A stretch of 60,259 nt of DNA from an uncultured Pelagibacteraceae bacterium (GCA_902595795.1 CACJRK010000006.1:1-60259), one strand, 5' to 3'. Numbered from the stretch's first letter, positions 37,045 through 45,955 are shown. Translations and numbers: made by a program. The notes: generated by a model from the letters alone, not told the origin.

Positions 37045-37820
37045 TTATTTTTCCAATTAGGTTTTCTTTTTTCTAGAAAAGCAGATATTCCTTCTTTTGC
37101 ATCCATTGCCATCATATTAAGCGTCATCATTTTACTTGTATAATTATAAGCTTTCCTTAATGGCATTTCTAATTGTTTGTAAAAAGCTTGTTTTCCAATT
37201 TTTATTGTTAAATTAGATTTTGAAGCAATTTTATTTGCTACTTTTAATACTTCACTGTCTAATTTAAATTTTGAAAAATTATCATTTATTAAACCGATTT
37301 CTTTTGCATAATTTGCATTGATAGGCTCTCCAGTTAACAGCATTTTCATCATTGGTTTTCGATTTATCTTTCTGCTTACAGCGACCATAGGTGTACTGCA
37401 AAATAAACCAATATTTACACCAGGAGTGGCAAACAACGCGTCTTTAGTACTGTAAGCTAAATCACAACTTGCAACTAATTGGCAGCCAGCTGCAAATGCT
37501 GCGCCTTGAACTTTAGCTATTACTGGCTTTCTACCTTCAACAATTTGAAGCATTACTTTTGAACAAAGATTAAATAATTTTAAATATTTATCTCTCTTTT
37601 TTAAACCTCTCACTTCTTTTAAATTGTGTCCTGCACTAAATCCTTTTCCAGCACCCTCTAATATGATGACTTTCACTTTTTTATCAGAATCTAGTTTCTT
37701 AAATGCTTTCAATAGATCAGAAAGATTTTTGAATGATAAAGAGTTATAAGTTTTTGGTTCATCAATAATAATTGATGAGATTTCTTTGTTAATTTTTTTA
37801 ATTTTTATATTGCTTTTCAT
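37041..37820 (-). CDS. Enoyl-CoA hydratase/isomerase-family protein (ECHDC3-like)
   Basis: The 259-residue protein has a crotonase fold with oxyanion-hole elements GKGFSAGHNLKE and AAFAAGCQLVASCDLAY. The two catalytic Glu of true hydratases are absent: the first is Gln in GCQLV, and the second lies at Gly in ATPGVNIGLFCSTP. This pattern is shared with ECHDC3-like proteins. It is therefore unlikely to be a simple hydratase; it may bind an acyl-CoA or act as another crotonase activity. It abuts the preceding gene with no gap. Confidence 0.85.
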   Translation of the reverse strand: MKSNIKIKKINKEISSIIIDEPKTYNSLSFKNLSDLLKAFKKLDSDKKVKVIILEGAGKGFSAGHNLKEVRGLKKRDKYLKLFNLCSKVMLQIVEGRKPVIAKVQGAAFAAGCQLVASCDLAYSTKDALFATPGVNIGLFCSTPMVAVSRKINRKPMMKMLLTGEPINANYAKEIGLINDNFSKFKLDSEVLKVANKIASKSNLTIKIGKQAFYKQLEMPLRKAYNYTSKMMTLNMMAMDAKEGISAFLEKRKPNWKNK

Positions 37821-38672
37821 TTAATCAGTTAATCCATCGGATCTAGCCTGATTTCTTTCTATATGAATTGGTAAAACTTTGCCATAAATAGCTTTTGAGT
37901 GCTCTGGGGTATTAACTCTCCACGGATCTAAAACATAAGCTGGAATACACATATATCTAGATTTCTGGCCTTCCACCTTTGTTACTCTATGTAAAGTAAA
38001 TCTTCCTTTAAAAATTTGCAAATCTCCAGGCTCTAACTTCAATTGTCTTACTCTAGTTTTGTCTCCTGCAATAACTTTTTGAACTTCTTTGAAATTTTCA
38101 TTTCCAGGTTCTCTGATATTCGGACAATACTCAAATATACCTCCCTTCTCAGGTTTTTGTATCATTAAGCTAAGAGTAAATTCACAACTATCAAAATGCC
38201 ATGGCAGTACTCCATCAGGTTTCATAACATTATATGCATGACATGCTAAAGGGTCTGCCCATCTATAAATAGGAGAAACGCCTAAACAAGCAGATACAAA
38301 TTTTAAAAGTTCTTCAGTTTCGTAAAGATATTTCATCTCAGAAGCTTTTGGGAAACAATCTGAATTTAAATATCCATTATATCTATTCATAAAAGTTCTT
38401 TTTGGATGATCTTTTGGTAACGAAGGGTCGTCCTTTGCATACAAGTAAGCATTAATACTTTCTTTAGACATGTAAACTTCATCTAATTGTTTTTCTAACT
38501 CAGAATTCATTACCTTTAGTGATTTTGGTAAAATAAAATTTGGAATTGTTGAACAACTATATTGATCAAGTTCTTCTTTACATTTTTTAATTAAATTTTT
38601 AATACTTGGTGAATTTAAATGGTGTATTGGATATTTTTCTAAATCTACAATAGTCTTAAGTCTATCGTTCAT
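37821..38672 (-). CDS. 2-oxoglutarate/Fe(II)-dependent oxygenase (ArpA/HalD-like)
   Basis: The 283-residue protein carries WHFDSCEF (HxD iron site) near residue 178 and a distal His in FTLHRVT near residue 240, with a nearby Arg (SRYM) for 2OG. The HxD Asp is retained, so it should hydroxylate rather than halogenate. The overall pattern resembles proteins annotated ArpA/HalD in marine bacteria. The substrate is unknown. It is in the same operon as a nucleotidyltransferase (6-nt gap) and a P-loop kinase, suggesting a three-step modification of a small molecule. Confidence 0.8.
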   Translation of the reverse strand: MNDRLKTIVDLEKYPIHHLNSPSIKNLIKKCKEELDQYSCSTIPNFILPKSLKVMNSELEKQLDEVYMSKESINAYLYAKDDPSLPKDHPKRTFMNRYNGYLNSDCFPKASEMKYLYETEELLKFVSACLGVSPIYRWADPLACHAYNVMKPDGVLPWHFDSCEFTLSLMIQKPEKGGIFEYCPNIREPGNENFKEVQKVIAGDKTRVRQLKLEPGDLQIFKGRFTLHRVTKVEGQKSRYMCIPAYVLDPWRVNTPEHSKAIYGKVLPIHIERNQARSDGLTD

Positions 38673-38678
38673 TTAAGT

Positions 38679-39053
38679 TTATTTTAACTTTCCCTCTTCT
38701 CTCATTTTTGCTCTTATCTTGGTAGCTGATATTTTTTGAGTTTCTTCATCCAAAACTATCTCCTCAATCTTATATCCAACTCCCCTACCATAACAAATAT
38801 TTGTAATATTAGGTACTAACATTATTTTAAATTGTCCCTCAAATTCAGGATTTAATCTGTCCTCAATGTTTTTTTTTACTGTTTCAAAATCAAAAGGATT
38901 ATCATCTACACCTTGTACATCTCTTATTTGAATACAAACTTGTCCAGTTTTTTTAATAATTTCTTTAAATAAAGTATAATGTCCATCGTGAAAAGGTTGC
39001 CATCTTCCTAGCATTTGTGCTGTTGGTTTTTTGTTATCCCATTGGTATGTCAT
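38679..39053 (-). CDS. Small HxGH nucleotidyltransferase
   Basis: The start is placed at 39053 (MTYQWDN), which overlaps the kinase stop by 4 nt (ATGA); the longer frame runs into the kinase gene. The 124-residue protein has GRWQPFHDGHYTLF with the HxGH nucleotidyl-transfer motif and a C-terminal KISATKIR (ISSTxxR-like). Relatives add AMP or CMP to phosphorylated metabolites (NMN, phosphopantetheine, glycerol phosphate). The partner substrate is unknown, but the upstream kinase could make it. Confidence 0.82.
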   Translation of the reverse strand: MTYQWDNKKPTAQMLGRWQPFHDGHYTLFKEIIKKTGQVCIQIRDVQGVDDNPFDFETVKKNIEDRLNPEFEGQFKIMLVPNITNICYGRGVGYKIEEIVLDEETQKISATKIRAKMREEGKLK

Positions 39054-39460
39054 TTTTTTATCTCCTCTACTATTTTTGGCGCCCAATTTTTTGCATCCTG
39101 TGTTGTTACATGAAAATCAAAATTCTTAGGATTAACAAACATTTGATTAGTATCTTCAAATCTTCCTTCTTTAATTGTATCCACCCACACTCTAAAATCT
39201 GCTGGAAACAAGCTTCTTGCTTTGGGAGTTGGCGCAATAAAATCTGCAATCACATAATGTCCTTCTGCTTTCAATTTTAAAGCTGCTTCAGCCATTCTTT
39301 TGGCCTGTCTTATTCTTCCTTCTTCAGAAAAATCCCAATCGTTTGCAGCTTTTCTTACTTCATCTGCATTTAATCTTTTTGCATTTAAAAGTGGTGCCAT
39401 TTCATCTGCTAGAGTTGTTTTACCTGCTCCGGGCAAACCCATTACTAAAATAATTTTCAT
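39050..39460 (-). CDS. P-loop kinase, adenylylsulfate-kinase-like
   Basis: The 136-residue protein has Walker A GLPGAGKTT, then LNADEVRKAANDWDFSEEGRIRQAKRMAEAA and YVIADFIAPTPKAR, both reminiscent of APS kinase (CysC). It is shorter than usual CysC (~200), and no sulfurylase gene is adjacent. It may phosphorylate a small molecule that is then nucleotidylated by the next gene. It is coupled on both sides: 1-nt overlap with the DddP-like gene, 4-nt with the nucleotidyltransferase. Confidence 0.82.
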   Translation of the reverse strand: MKIILVMGLPGAGKTTLADEMAPLLNAKRLNADEVRKAANDWDFSEEGRIRQAKRMAEAALKLKAEGHYVIADFIAPTPKARSLFPADFRVWVDTIKEGRFEDTNQMFVNPKNFDFHVTTQDAKNWAPKIVEEIKK

Positions 39461-40695
39461 TAAATATCTTCTAACGGATGATGGGACATTAATTCAAGTC
39501 CATTTTCACTAATTAAATACTGTTGTTCAAGTTTTACACCTTCTTTGCCACCAACTTTACCTATATAGCTTTCAACAGTAATAGTCATATTTTTTTGAAA
39601 AGTACCACTTCTTTCTCCGCCATCAGTTGGATATCTAATTGCTGGCCACTCATCACATAAACCAATTCCATGGACCATCACTGAATATCTGTTTGGATAA
39701 TATTCTTCAGGCAAAACCCACGATTTTTCTGTAAATTCTTTAAAAGTCACTCCATCTTTTATTAATCTCGAATTAAAATCTATTTGCTCCATTGCCATTA
39801 AATATAAATTCTTTTGATCATCATTAAATTTATTGCCTACAACAAAGGCTCTTGATATGTCAGCACAATATCCATAGGGACCAACCATATCAGTATCAAA
39901 GGCAACAATTTCTCCTTTTTGCATTACTTTATTGCTACTCTCTTGCATCCATGGATTTGTTCTTTCACCAGAAGATAAAATCCTACACTCAATCCATTCA
40001 CCCCCATTTTCAATATTTGTTTTATGCAAAATTGACCATAATTCATCCTCTGTCATTCCTGGTTTAAGATCTGATCTCATCTTAGATACACCTTTTTCTG
40101 CAACTTCTATTGCTGCTTTCATGCAAAGTAATTCATCAGATGATTTTATTACTCTTGCTTGTTCTAAAATCAATTTTGCATCTACAACTTCAATACCTTC
40201 CTTATTTAAAGCTGCAACCGCAGGACCATTTAGAACATCGATTGCAATTTTTTTTGATTTAAAATAACTCTTTGATAAATCTTTAACTTCATTTATCCAT
40301 TTTGATAATTGTTGATTTGCTTGGTCTCCATTACTAAAATAATCCCATGTAATTGCAGGTCTTATTTCGTCAATTAAATTTAAATGCTTTGATAATATTT
40401 CACAATTAAAATACTCATAAAGAATAGTTGGTCCATTAACCGGAACAAAACAATATCTTGTTAAATTATGCATATTATAAACGCTCATGTTCACGGTATC
40501 TAAAGCATAACGAACATTTACTGGATCAAATAAGATGCAAGCTTCTAAATTATTTTTTACTAATTCTTTTCTAACCCTATTTAAACGATATGATCTTAAA
40601 TTATCAAAATCAATCTCATCTTCTCTTAATCTTTTTTTAGAAATAAAATTTTGTCTTGTTTTTATCTCTGGAGCTATTTTTCTACTAAACCTCAT
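39460..40695 (-). CDS. dddP: M24-family protein, DddP-like DMSP lyase
   Basis: The 411-residue protein has the creatinase/aminopeptidase-P fold. Putative metal ligands are D267, D269, D279, H342, E375 and E390. Spacing around the site matches DddP: a D-T-D pair, 10 residues to the next Asp, and 15 residues between the two Glu. Y337 and D348 lie at -5 and +6 of H342, as in DddP (Y366, H371, D377). HGIGLCDEWP is also DddP-like. DddP cleaves DMSP to DMS plus acrylate. An ordinary prolidase-like role is the alternative. Confidence 0.78.
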   Translation of the reverse strand: MRFSRKIAPEIKTRQNFISKKRLREDEIDFDNLRSYRLNRVRKELVKNNLEACILFDPVNVRYALDTVNMSVYNMHNLTRYCFVPVNGPTILYEYFNCEILSKHLNLIDEIRPAITWDYFSNGDQANQQLSKWINEVKDLSKSYFKSKKIAIDVLNGPAVAALNKEGIEVVDAKLILEQARVIKSSDELLCMKAAIEVAEKGVSKMRSDLKPGMTEDELWSILHKTNIENGGEWIECRILSSGERTNPWMQESSNKVMQKGEIVAFDTDMVGPYGYCADISRAFVVGNKFNDDQKNLYLMAMEQIDFNSRLIKDGVTFKEFTEKSWVLPEEYYPNRYSVMVHGIGLCDEWPAIRYPTDGGERSGTFQKNMTITVESYIGKVGGKEGVKLEQQYLISENGLELMSHHPLEDI

Positions 40696-41318
40696 AATAC
40701 CCTATACAACCCTAACCATGCATTCACATCTTTGCTTGCAATATAGTCAGATTTAAAAAATTCTACTTCTTTCCACTTCTTACTATCTTTCAATATATCA
40801 ATTTTTTTATCAAAACCATACTCTTCATGAATTCCTTCATTTATTGTAAAACAAATTAATCCTCCTGGTTTTGTTATTCTTATAAATTCATCTAATGCAT
40901 TTGGTTTTACATGACCAAAAGTAAATGTTCCAACGCACATAACTCCCCCATAAAAATTATCCTCAACTTCTATTTGCTGATTTAGATCTACCTTTACCAA
41001 TTTTTGATAAAGATTTTTTGGCACAGTATCTAATAAAGTTTGAGATAAATCAGCTCCATGGAAGTTTTTAAAACTATATTTTTTAAGCTCCAATCCAACT
41101 AAACCTGTTCCACATCCAGCATCAAAAATTAAAGTATCTTTATTTTTCTCATATTTGTTAAATGTTTCTGCGGTTTCTCTAGGTCCTGTATAATTCCAAT
41201 CAACCATGTCTTTATTATATTTATCTTTGTCTCCCCACTCATCGTAATATTTCATAACTTCATCAGTGGTTTTAAGCTTATAAATTGGGATTTTGTTTCC
41301 TACGTCTTTTTGAGCCAT
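40692..41318 (-). CDS. Class I SAM-dependent methyltransferase
   Basis: The 208-residue protein has a SAM-binding motif FDAGCGTGLVGLELK near residue 68, motif II HGADLS, and FTFGHVKPNALDEFIRITKPGG downstream. The fold is class I; the substrate is unknown. It is TAATG-coupled to the dehydrogenase upstream and overlaps the DddP-like gene by 4 nt. A methyltransferase among demethylases is notable: it could recycle methyl groups or modify an osmolyte. Confidence 0.85.
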   Translation of the reverse strand: MAQKDVGNKIPIYKLKTTDEVMKYYDEWGDKDKYNKDMVDWNYTGPRETAETFNKYEKNKDTLIFDAGCGTGLVGLELKKYSFKNFHGADLSQTLLDTVPKNLYQKLVKVDLNQQIEVEDNFYGGVMCVGTFTFGHVKPNALDEFIRITKPGGLICFTINEGIHEEYGFDKKIDILKDSKKWKEVEFFKSDYIASKDVNAWLGLYRVL

Positions 41319-43723
41319 TAACTTCTCATTTTTTGACCACTTGGATCGTAAAGTGGTTCTTTAATAATTGAACAATTAAATAAATCTCCATTTATCTCTA
41401 CTTGAATTTTATTTTCAGATTTAATGTTTTTTTGATCAACAAAAGTAAACGCTACACTTTTATTTACAAAATGAGCAAACCCACCTGAAGTTACATAACC
41501 AATACTTTGATCTCCATTCGTAACAGCTTCATTATTTGTTACATCAATATCATTGGTTTCAATAATTAATGGTATGAGTTTATTTGAAGAATTTTCCTTT
41601 CGTGCACTTTCTTTACCGATAAAGTCTTTGTCCCAATTAATAAAAACATCTAGGCCTGTCTCTTTTGCTGTAAAATCTGGTCTATAATCTAACGTCCAAG
41701 CACCCCAATTTTTCTCCAACCTCATTGACATTAATGCTCTTCCACCAAAAGGTTTAATATTAAATTCATTTCCAGCTTCCATTAATTCTTCATATAGTTT
41801 TAATTGATAATGGGGTGCTACATAAATTTCATAACCAAGTTCGCCTGTAAATGAAATTCTATTTATTATTGCTGGAACTCCTCCAACAAACATTCTCCTT
41901 GAGTCTCTAAATTTAAATTTTTCATTTGAAACATCTTCTCTTACAATTTTTTCCAAAACCTTTCTTGAGTTAGGTCCTGCAATAGATAATCCATGATACT
42001 CATCAGATTTATTAGAATAACTTAAATTAAATTTATCTAAGTGACTTTCAAACCAACGTCTATGCATTTCTTGAGCAGCTCCAGATCCAAATACCATGAA
42101 TTCATTTTCATCTAAACAAGCAACCGTTAAATCTCCACATAATTTTCCTCTATATGACAACATTGGAGATAAAGATATTCTTCCTGGTTTTGGAAGTCTT
42201 CCAGCCATTATGTGATCTAAAAATTTTCTAGCATCAGGTCCTTTAAATTCATGTTTTGAAAAGTTAGCAACTTCAATTAAACCAACATTCTCTCTTACAT
42301 TAATAACTTCTTTTGATACATAATCATGAGATCTTGATCTTTTAATAGTGGGCTCTTCATGAGCATCTTCTTTATTGTTTGCAAACCACAAAACATTTTC
42401 TAATCCAAAACTATCTCCCATAACAGCACCTTGATTTACAAAACGATCATATAGTGCAGTGGTTTTTTGTTTTCTTCCTTTTGGTAAAGTTTCATTTGGA
42501 AAAGTCATTATAAATCTTCGCTCATAATTTTCTGAAGATTTTATTGTTCCATATTGAGGTGATGCGTAATCTCCAAATCTTGCAACATCCATAGCCCAAA
42601 CATCAATTGAAGGTTCTCCATCAATAATCCATTCGGCAATACATTTTCCAACCCCTCCACCTTGACAGAAACCAGCCATAACACCAACTGCAACCCAATA
42701 ATTTTTCATACCTGGGACAGGTCCAATCAATGGACTTCCGTCTGGACCAAAAGTAAAAGGACCATTAACTATATTCTTAATACCTGCACGCTCTAATGCT
42801 GGCATTCTCTCAAAACCAATTGCTAATCTATCTTGAATGTTATCTAACTTTGGTTCAAGCAACTCATGTCCAAAATTCATTGGTGTACCTTCTACTTTCC
42901 AAGGAGTTGATTTTGGCTCATAAGTTCCAAGCAACAATCCTTTTCCCTCTTGTCTAAAGTAAATATTTCCCTCAAAATCTGTTCCAATAGGCAGTCTTTG
43001 ATCACCCATCGCTTCAATTTCTGGAATAGGTTCGGTGATCAAATAATGATGTTCCATTGGTTGAACTGGAAGATTAAGTCCAGCTAATTGTCCAACTTCT
43101 CTTGCCCACAAACCACCCGCATTAATTACTATTTCAGCATTGATGTTTCCTTTTTCAGTAAAGACATCCCAAGTTCCATCCTCTTTTTGTTTCGTATCCT
43201 TAACAACTGTGTGAGTGTAATATTTTCCACCATGAACTTTTGCTGCTTTTGCAAAAGCGTAAGTAACTCCCGATGGATCAACTTCACCATCAATAGGATC
43301 CCATAAAGCTAGCAAATATCTAGAGGGATCAATTAATGGATGTTTCTTTTTTACTTCTTCTAAAGAAATAAATTCTTGATCAAGCCCCATATACCTTGCT
43401 TTTGATCTTTCTCTTTTTAAATAATCAGCCCAGACTTCATTTGATGCTAAGTAAAAGCCTCCACTTGGTTTAAAGCCTGTTGAATGACCAGATTCTTTTT
43501 CAATTTCCTTATATAAACCTATTGTGTAAGCCATCATCCTAGAAATATTAGGGTCAGATGAAATTACATGAACATTACCTGCAGCATGCCAAGAAGAACC
43601 TGAGGTTAGTTCGTTTCTCTCAAGTAAAATACAATCCTTTAATCCAAATTTAGATAAATGGTAAAGGATAGAACATCCTACTACACCACCACCTATGATT
43701 ACTACTTTGGCATGCTTTTCCAT
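41318..43723 (-). CDS. Dimethylglycine/sarcosine dehydrogenase-like flavoprotein, copy 2
   Basis: The 801-residue protein has an N-terminal FAD domain (VVIIGGGVVGCSILYHLSKFG), the flavinylation motif SGSSWHAAGN (His46), and a C-terminal GcvT-like folate domain (NRISFTGELGYEIYVAP). It is diverged from copy 1, especially in the substrate region (for example GNVHVISSDPNISR). A division of labour such as dimethylglycine versus sarcosine is likely. It is TAATG-coupled to the BHMT-like gene. Confidence 0.92.
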   Translation of the reverse strand: MEKHAKVVIIGGGVVGCSILYHLSKFGLKDCILLERNELTSGSSWHAAGNVHVISSDPNISRMMAYTIGLYKEIEKESGHSTGFKPSGGFYLASNEVWADYLKRERSKARYMGLDQEFISLEEVKKKHPLIDPSRYLLALWDPIDGEVDPSGVTYAFAKAAKVHGGKYYTHTVVKDTKQKEDGTWDVFTEKGNINAEIVINAGGLWAREVGQLAGLNLPVQPMEHHYLITEPIPEIEAMGDQRLPIGTDFEGNIYFRQEGKGLLLGTYEPKSTPWKVEGTPMNFGHELLEPKLDNIQDRLAIGFERMPALERAGIKNIVNGPFTFGPDGSPLIGPVPGMKNYWVAVGVMAGFCQGGGVGKCIAEWIIDGEPSIDVWAMDVARFGDYASPQYGTIKSSENYERRFIMTFPNETLPKGRKQKTTALYDRFVNQGAVMGDSFGLENVLWFANNKEDAHEEPTIKRSRSHDYVSKEVINVRENVGLIEVANFSKHEFKGPDARKFLDHIMAGRLPKPGRISLSPMLSYRGKLCGDLTVACLDENEFMVFGSGAAQEMHRRWFESHLDKFNLSYSNKSDEYHGLSIAGPNSRKVLEKIVREDVSNEKFKFRDSRRMFVGGVPAIINRISFTGELGYEIYVAPHYQLKLYEELMEAGNEFNIKPFGGRALMSMRLEKNWGAWTLDYRPDFTAKETGLDVFINWDKDFIGKESARKENSSNKLIPLIIETNDIDVTNNEAVTNGDQSIGYVTSGGFAHFVNKSVAFTFVDQKNIKSENKIQVEINGDLFNCSIIKEPLYDPSGQKMRS

Positions 43724-44763
43724 TAATATTTAATTTCCTTATTCACTTTTTTTAAAGATTTATCTGTACCATGATGGAAATGTTTGCTCATGTCTGGCAT
43801 ATATTTCATTGAAATTGGCTTCTTTCCAATTGCAACTGACATTTCTCTAACATGATGAGCTTCAGCTCCACAACAAATACCAATAAAATTTATTTTATTT
43901 TGAACACAATCTTTGGCAAACTCTGCCATTTCAAATCTGTTACAAAACAAGTTATCTAAAGCAACAGGGAAGGCATTACCTCCTGGGATACAGTTACAAC
44001 CATGATCACTAATATTTAAAAAACCAGGTTCTTCCTCAGTAGTTCTATAAGGAACTGGGAGTCCAGCAACATGACATGATACCTTTTCTCTAACTTTTTT
44101 TAATAATTTCATAGTCATGTCTGGGCCTCGATAGCAATTTAAACCAACTACATCTGCACCTAAATCTTCCATCATTTTGCAAGCATCTTCAGCAGTATGA
44201 CCTTCTCTAGTTTTGTCTCCTCTAGGAATAGCAAAATTACAAACTGCAATAAGACCTGCATCCTTGATAGCTTTTAATGCTATCTTCATTTCTTCTGTCC
44301 AATTTATGGTTTCTGCAATTACAAAATCAACACCAGCTTCTTTCGCCCAAGCTATCTGTTCTTCATACATTTGTTGACATTGTTTATGAGTATTAGCATC
44401 GCCAGGATCAAATACGTTTGTATTAGCTACATCTCCACAAACCATTAAATCTAAATCTTTAAATTCATTCGCAGCATCTTTCGCTATCTTAAGAGCATTT
44501 TTTTGGAGTGGCTCTAACATATCTTCTTTGCCAATAATTCTCAGTTTTTCTCTATGACCATAATAAGTAAATGCTTGAACAACATCTGATCCAGCTCTAA
44601 TAAATTCTCTATGTAACTGAGTCACTACCTCAGGATGTTCCAAAACTACTTCTGGAACAAATGGACCTGCTGAAAGATAACCTCTTCTTTCCATTGCAAA
44701 AAGGTATCCTTCTGCACACATAATAGGTCCTTCATTTAATCTAGTAATAAGATCTTTTTTCAT
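43723..44763 (-). CDS. bhmT: Betaine-homocysteine S-methyltransferase
   Basis: The 346-residue protein has the homocysteine-methyltransferase barrel with a zinc site: the first Cys in GLNCYRGP and the pair in GICCGAEAHHVREMS, closely matching the GGCCGFEPYHIRAI motif of BHMT. It would transfer a methyl group from glycine betaine (or DMSP) to homocysteine, giving methionine and dimethylglycine. It lies between the Rieske oxygenase (11-nt gap) and the dehydrogenase copy 2, so its dimethylglycine product can be consumed by the next gene. Confidence 0.9.
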   Translation of the reverse strand: MKKDLITRLNEGPIMCAEGYLFAMERRGYLSAGPFVPEVVLEHPEVVTQLHREFIRAGSDVVQAFTYYGHREKLRIIGKEDMLEPLQKNALKIAKDAANEFKDLDLMVCGDVANTNVFDPGDANTHKQCQQMYEEQIAWAKEAGVDFVIAETINWTEEMKIALKAIKDAGLIAVCNFAIPRGDKTREGHTAEDACKMMEDLGADVVGLNCYRGPDMTMKLLKKVREKVSCHVAGLPVPYRTTEEEPGFLNISDHGCNCIPGGNAFPVALDNLFCNRFEMAEFAKDCVQNKINFIGICCGAEAHHVREMSVAIGKKPISMKYMPDMSKHFHHGTDKSLKKVNKEIKY

Positions 44764-44774
44764 AATTTATCCTT

Positions 44775-45953
44775 TCATTTCATTATATTGTTTGCAACCC
44801 ATTTGTGGAAATGATGGGTGGGATTATCCATCACAGGTGAAAAGTTTCCCCCATTATAAGATGGTGATTTTCTCCCATCTTGCATTCCCTCAATTATATT
44901 TAAATCTTCACTTTGAACTCCTTTCCAAAGTTCAAAGTTTTGTTTTCTAAGTGATTTAAATTTTTTCGAATTTGCCGCTTCGTTACTAACATAAAAAATT
45001 TCCATATGTTCTTTTGTATATTCATTATTTACTGGTTCTAACCAGTAGGCGTAAAAATGGTCTTTATGAATCCCAAGCATTACATTTGGGAAAAGAGCAA
45101 CGTATTCAGCAATATGCTCTTGATCTTTTGGCCAGTTTGGAAATGTTGGAAATTTTAAGTTACTTTTAAACCTTGGATTATAAACCATAGTGCCTTGCCC
45201 AGCAAAACGATTAGGTAATCCTTGAATATGATAATGATCATCAATTTTTGAGTAAGAGTTTAAACCAGGATGAACCCAGGGTAGATGATAACTTTCACAA
45301 TAATTTTCTATTGCAAATTTCCAATTACATTTAGCATTTAAATTAAAATAACCATAATCTTTTGAATAAACAATTAAGTCTCTATCTTTTATCGGCCAGA
45401 ATTTTTTCCATCTATCACTTAAAGGTTTAATATATTTTTCAAAATCAATTTCATTATTATTTATATTTACAAAAATTAAATCTAACCAAACATAAGATCT
45501 AACTTCCTTAAGTCCACTTTTTGATTTGCTAAATTTATTACAATTATGTTTATTCATTCCGCCAATATGAGGCGTGGCTATTAACTTGCCGCTCAAATCA
45601 TAGGACCAAGAGTGATAAGGACATCTTATTACATTTTTAATTTTACATTTTTCTTGAAGAATTTTGTATCCTCTATGACTACAAACATTATGAAAAACTT
45701 TTACTTTTTTATTTTTGTCTCTTAAAATAATTAATGGTATTCCTAAAAGATCAAATGGTTTTGCGTCTCCAACATTAGGAATTGAACTTCCAACACCAAT
45801 TACAACCCATTTATTTTCAAATATTTTTTTTCTTTCAACAGATAAATACTCATTATTTGTATAGCACTCATTAGGTAGACCATGAGCTTTATCTATATTT
45901 TTATTTACTACTTTTATTTTTTTTAAATCGACTATTTGTGATAACTTTTTCAT
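44775..45953 (-). CDS. Rieske non-heme iron oxygenase, quaternary-amine type (GbcA-like)
   Basis: The 392-residue protein has a Rieske motif C-x-H (CSHRG) with a second CPYH 17 residues on, and a mononuclear iron site NWKFAIENYCESYHLPWVHPG. The Asp/Glu-x4-His-x4-His pattern fits GbcA/CntA-type monooxygenases that remove methyl groups from betaine or split carnitine. No matching reductase gene was seen in the window. It is the first gene of the 17-gene run. A 10-bp bulged hairpin presents its AAGGAG in a loop. Confidence 0.88.
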   Translation of the reverse strand: MKKLSQIVDLKKIKVVNKNIDKAHGLPNECYTNNEYLSVERKKIFENKWVVIGVGSSIPNVGDAKPFDLLGIPLIILRDKNKKVKVFHNVCSHRGYKILQEKCKIKNVIRCPYHSWSYDLSGKLIATPHIGGMNKHNCNKFSKSKSGLKEVRSYVWLDLIFVNINNNEIDFEKYIKPLSDRWKKFWPIKDRDLIVYSKDYGYFNLNAKCNWKFAIENYCESYHLPWVHPGLNSYSKIDDHYHIQGLPNRFAGQGTMVYNPRFKSNLKFPTFPNWPKDQEHIAEYVALFPNVMLGIHKDHFYAYWLEPVNNEYTKEHMEIFYVSNEAANSKKFKSLRKQNFELWKGVQSEDLNIIEGMQDGRKSPSYNGGNFSPVMDNPTHHFHKWVANNIMK

Positions 45954-45955
45954 TT

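Noticed and set aside
39054-39086. Upstream start for the nucleotidyltransferase (11 extra residues)
   Set aside because: The extra residues are encoded inside the kinase gene; the ATG at 39053 gives the 4-nt overlap usual in this operon.
41318-43723. Idea that the two 800-residue dehydrogenases are a recent tandem duplication
   Set aside because: They differ throughout, including near the flavin site and in loop lengths, and lie 7 kb apart with other genes between; an old paralogy is more likely.
44764-44774. SAM-V riboswitch expected upstream of bhmT in Pelagibacter relatives
   Set aside because: Only 11 nt separate bhmT from the upstream gene, so no aptamer fits there; none was recognised before the operon either.
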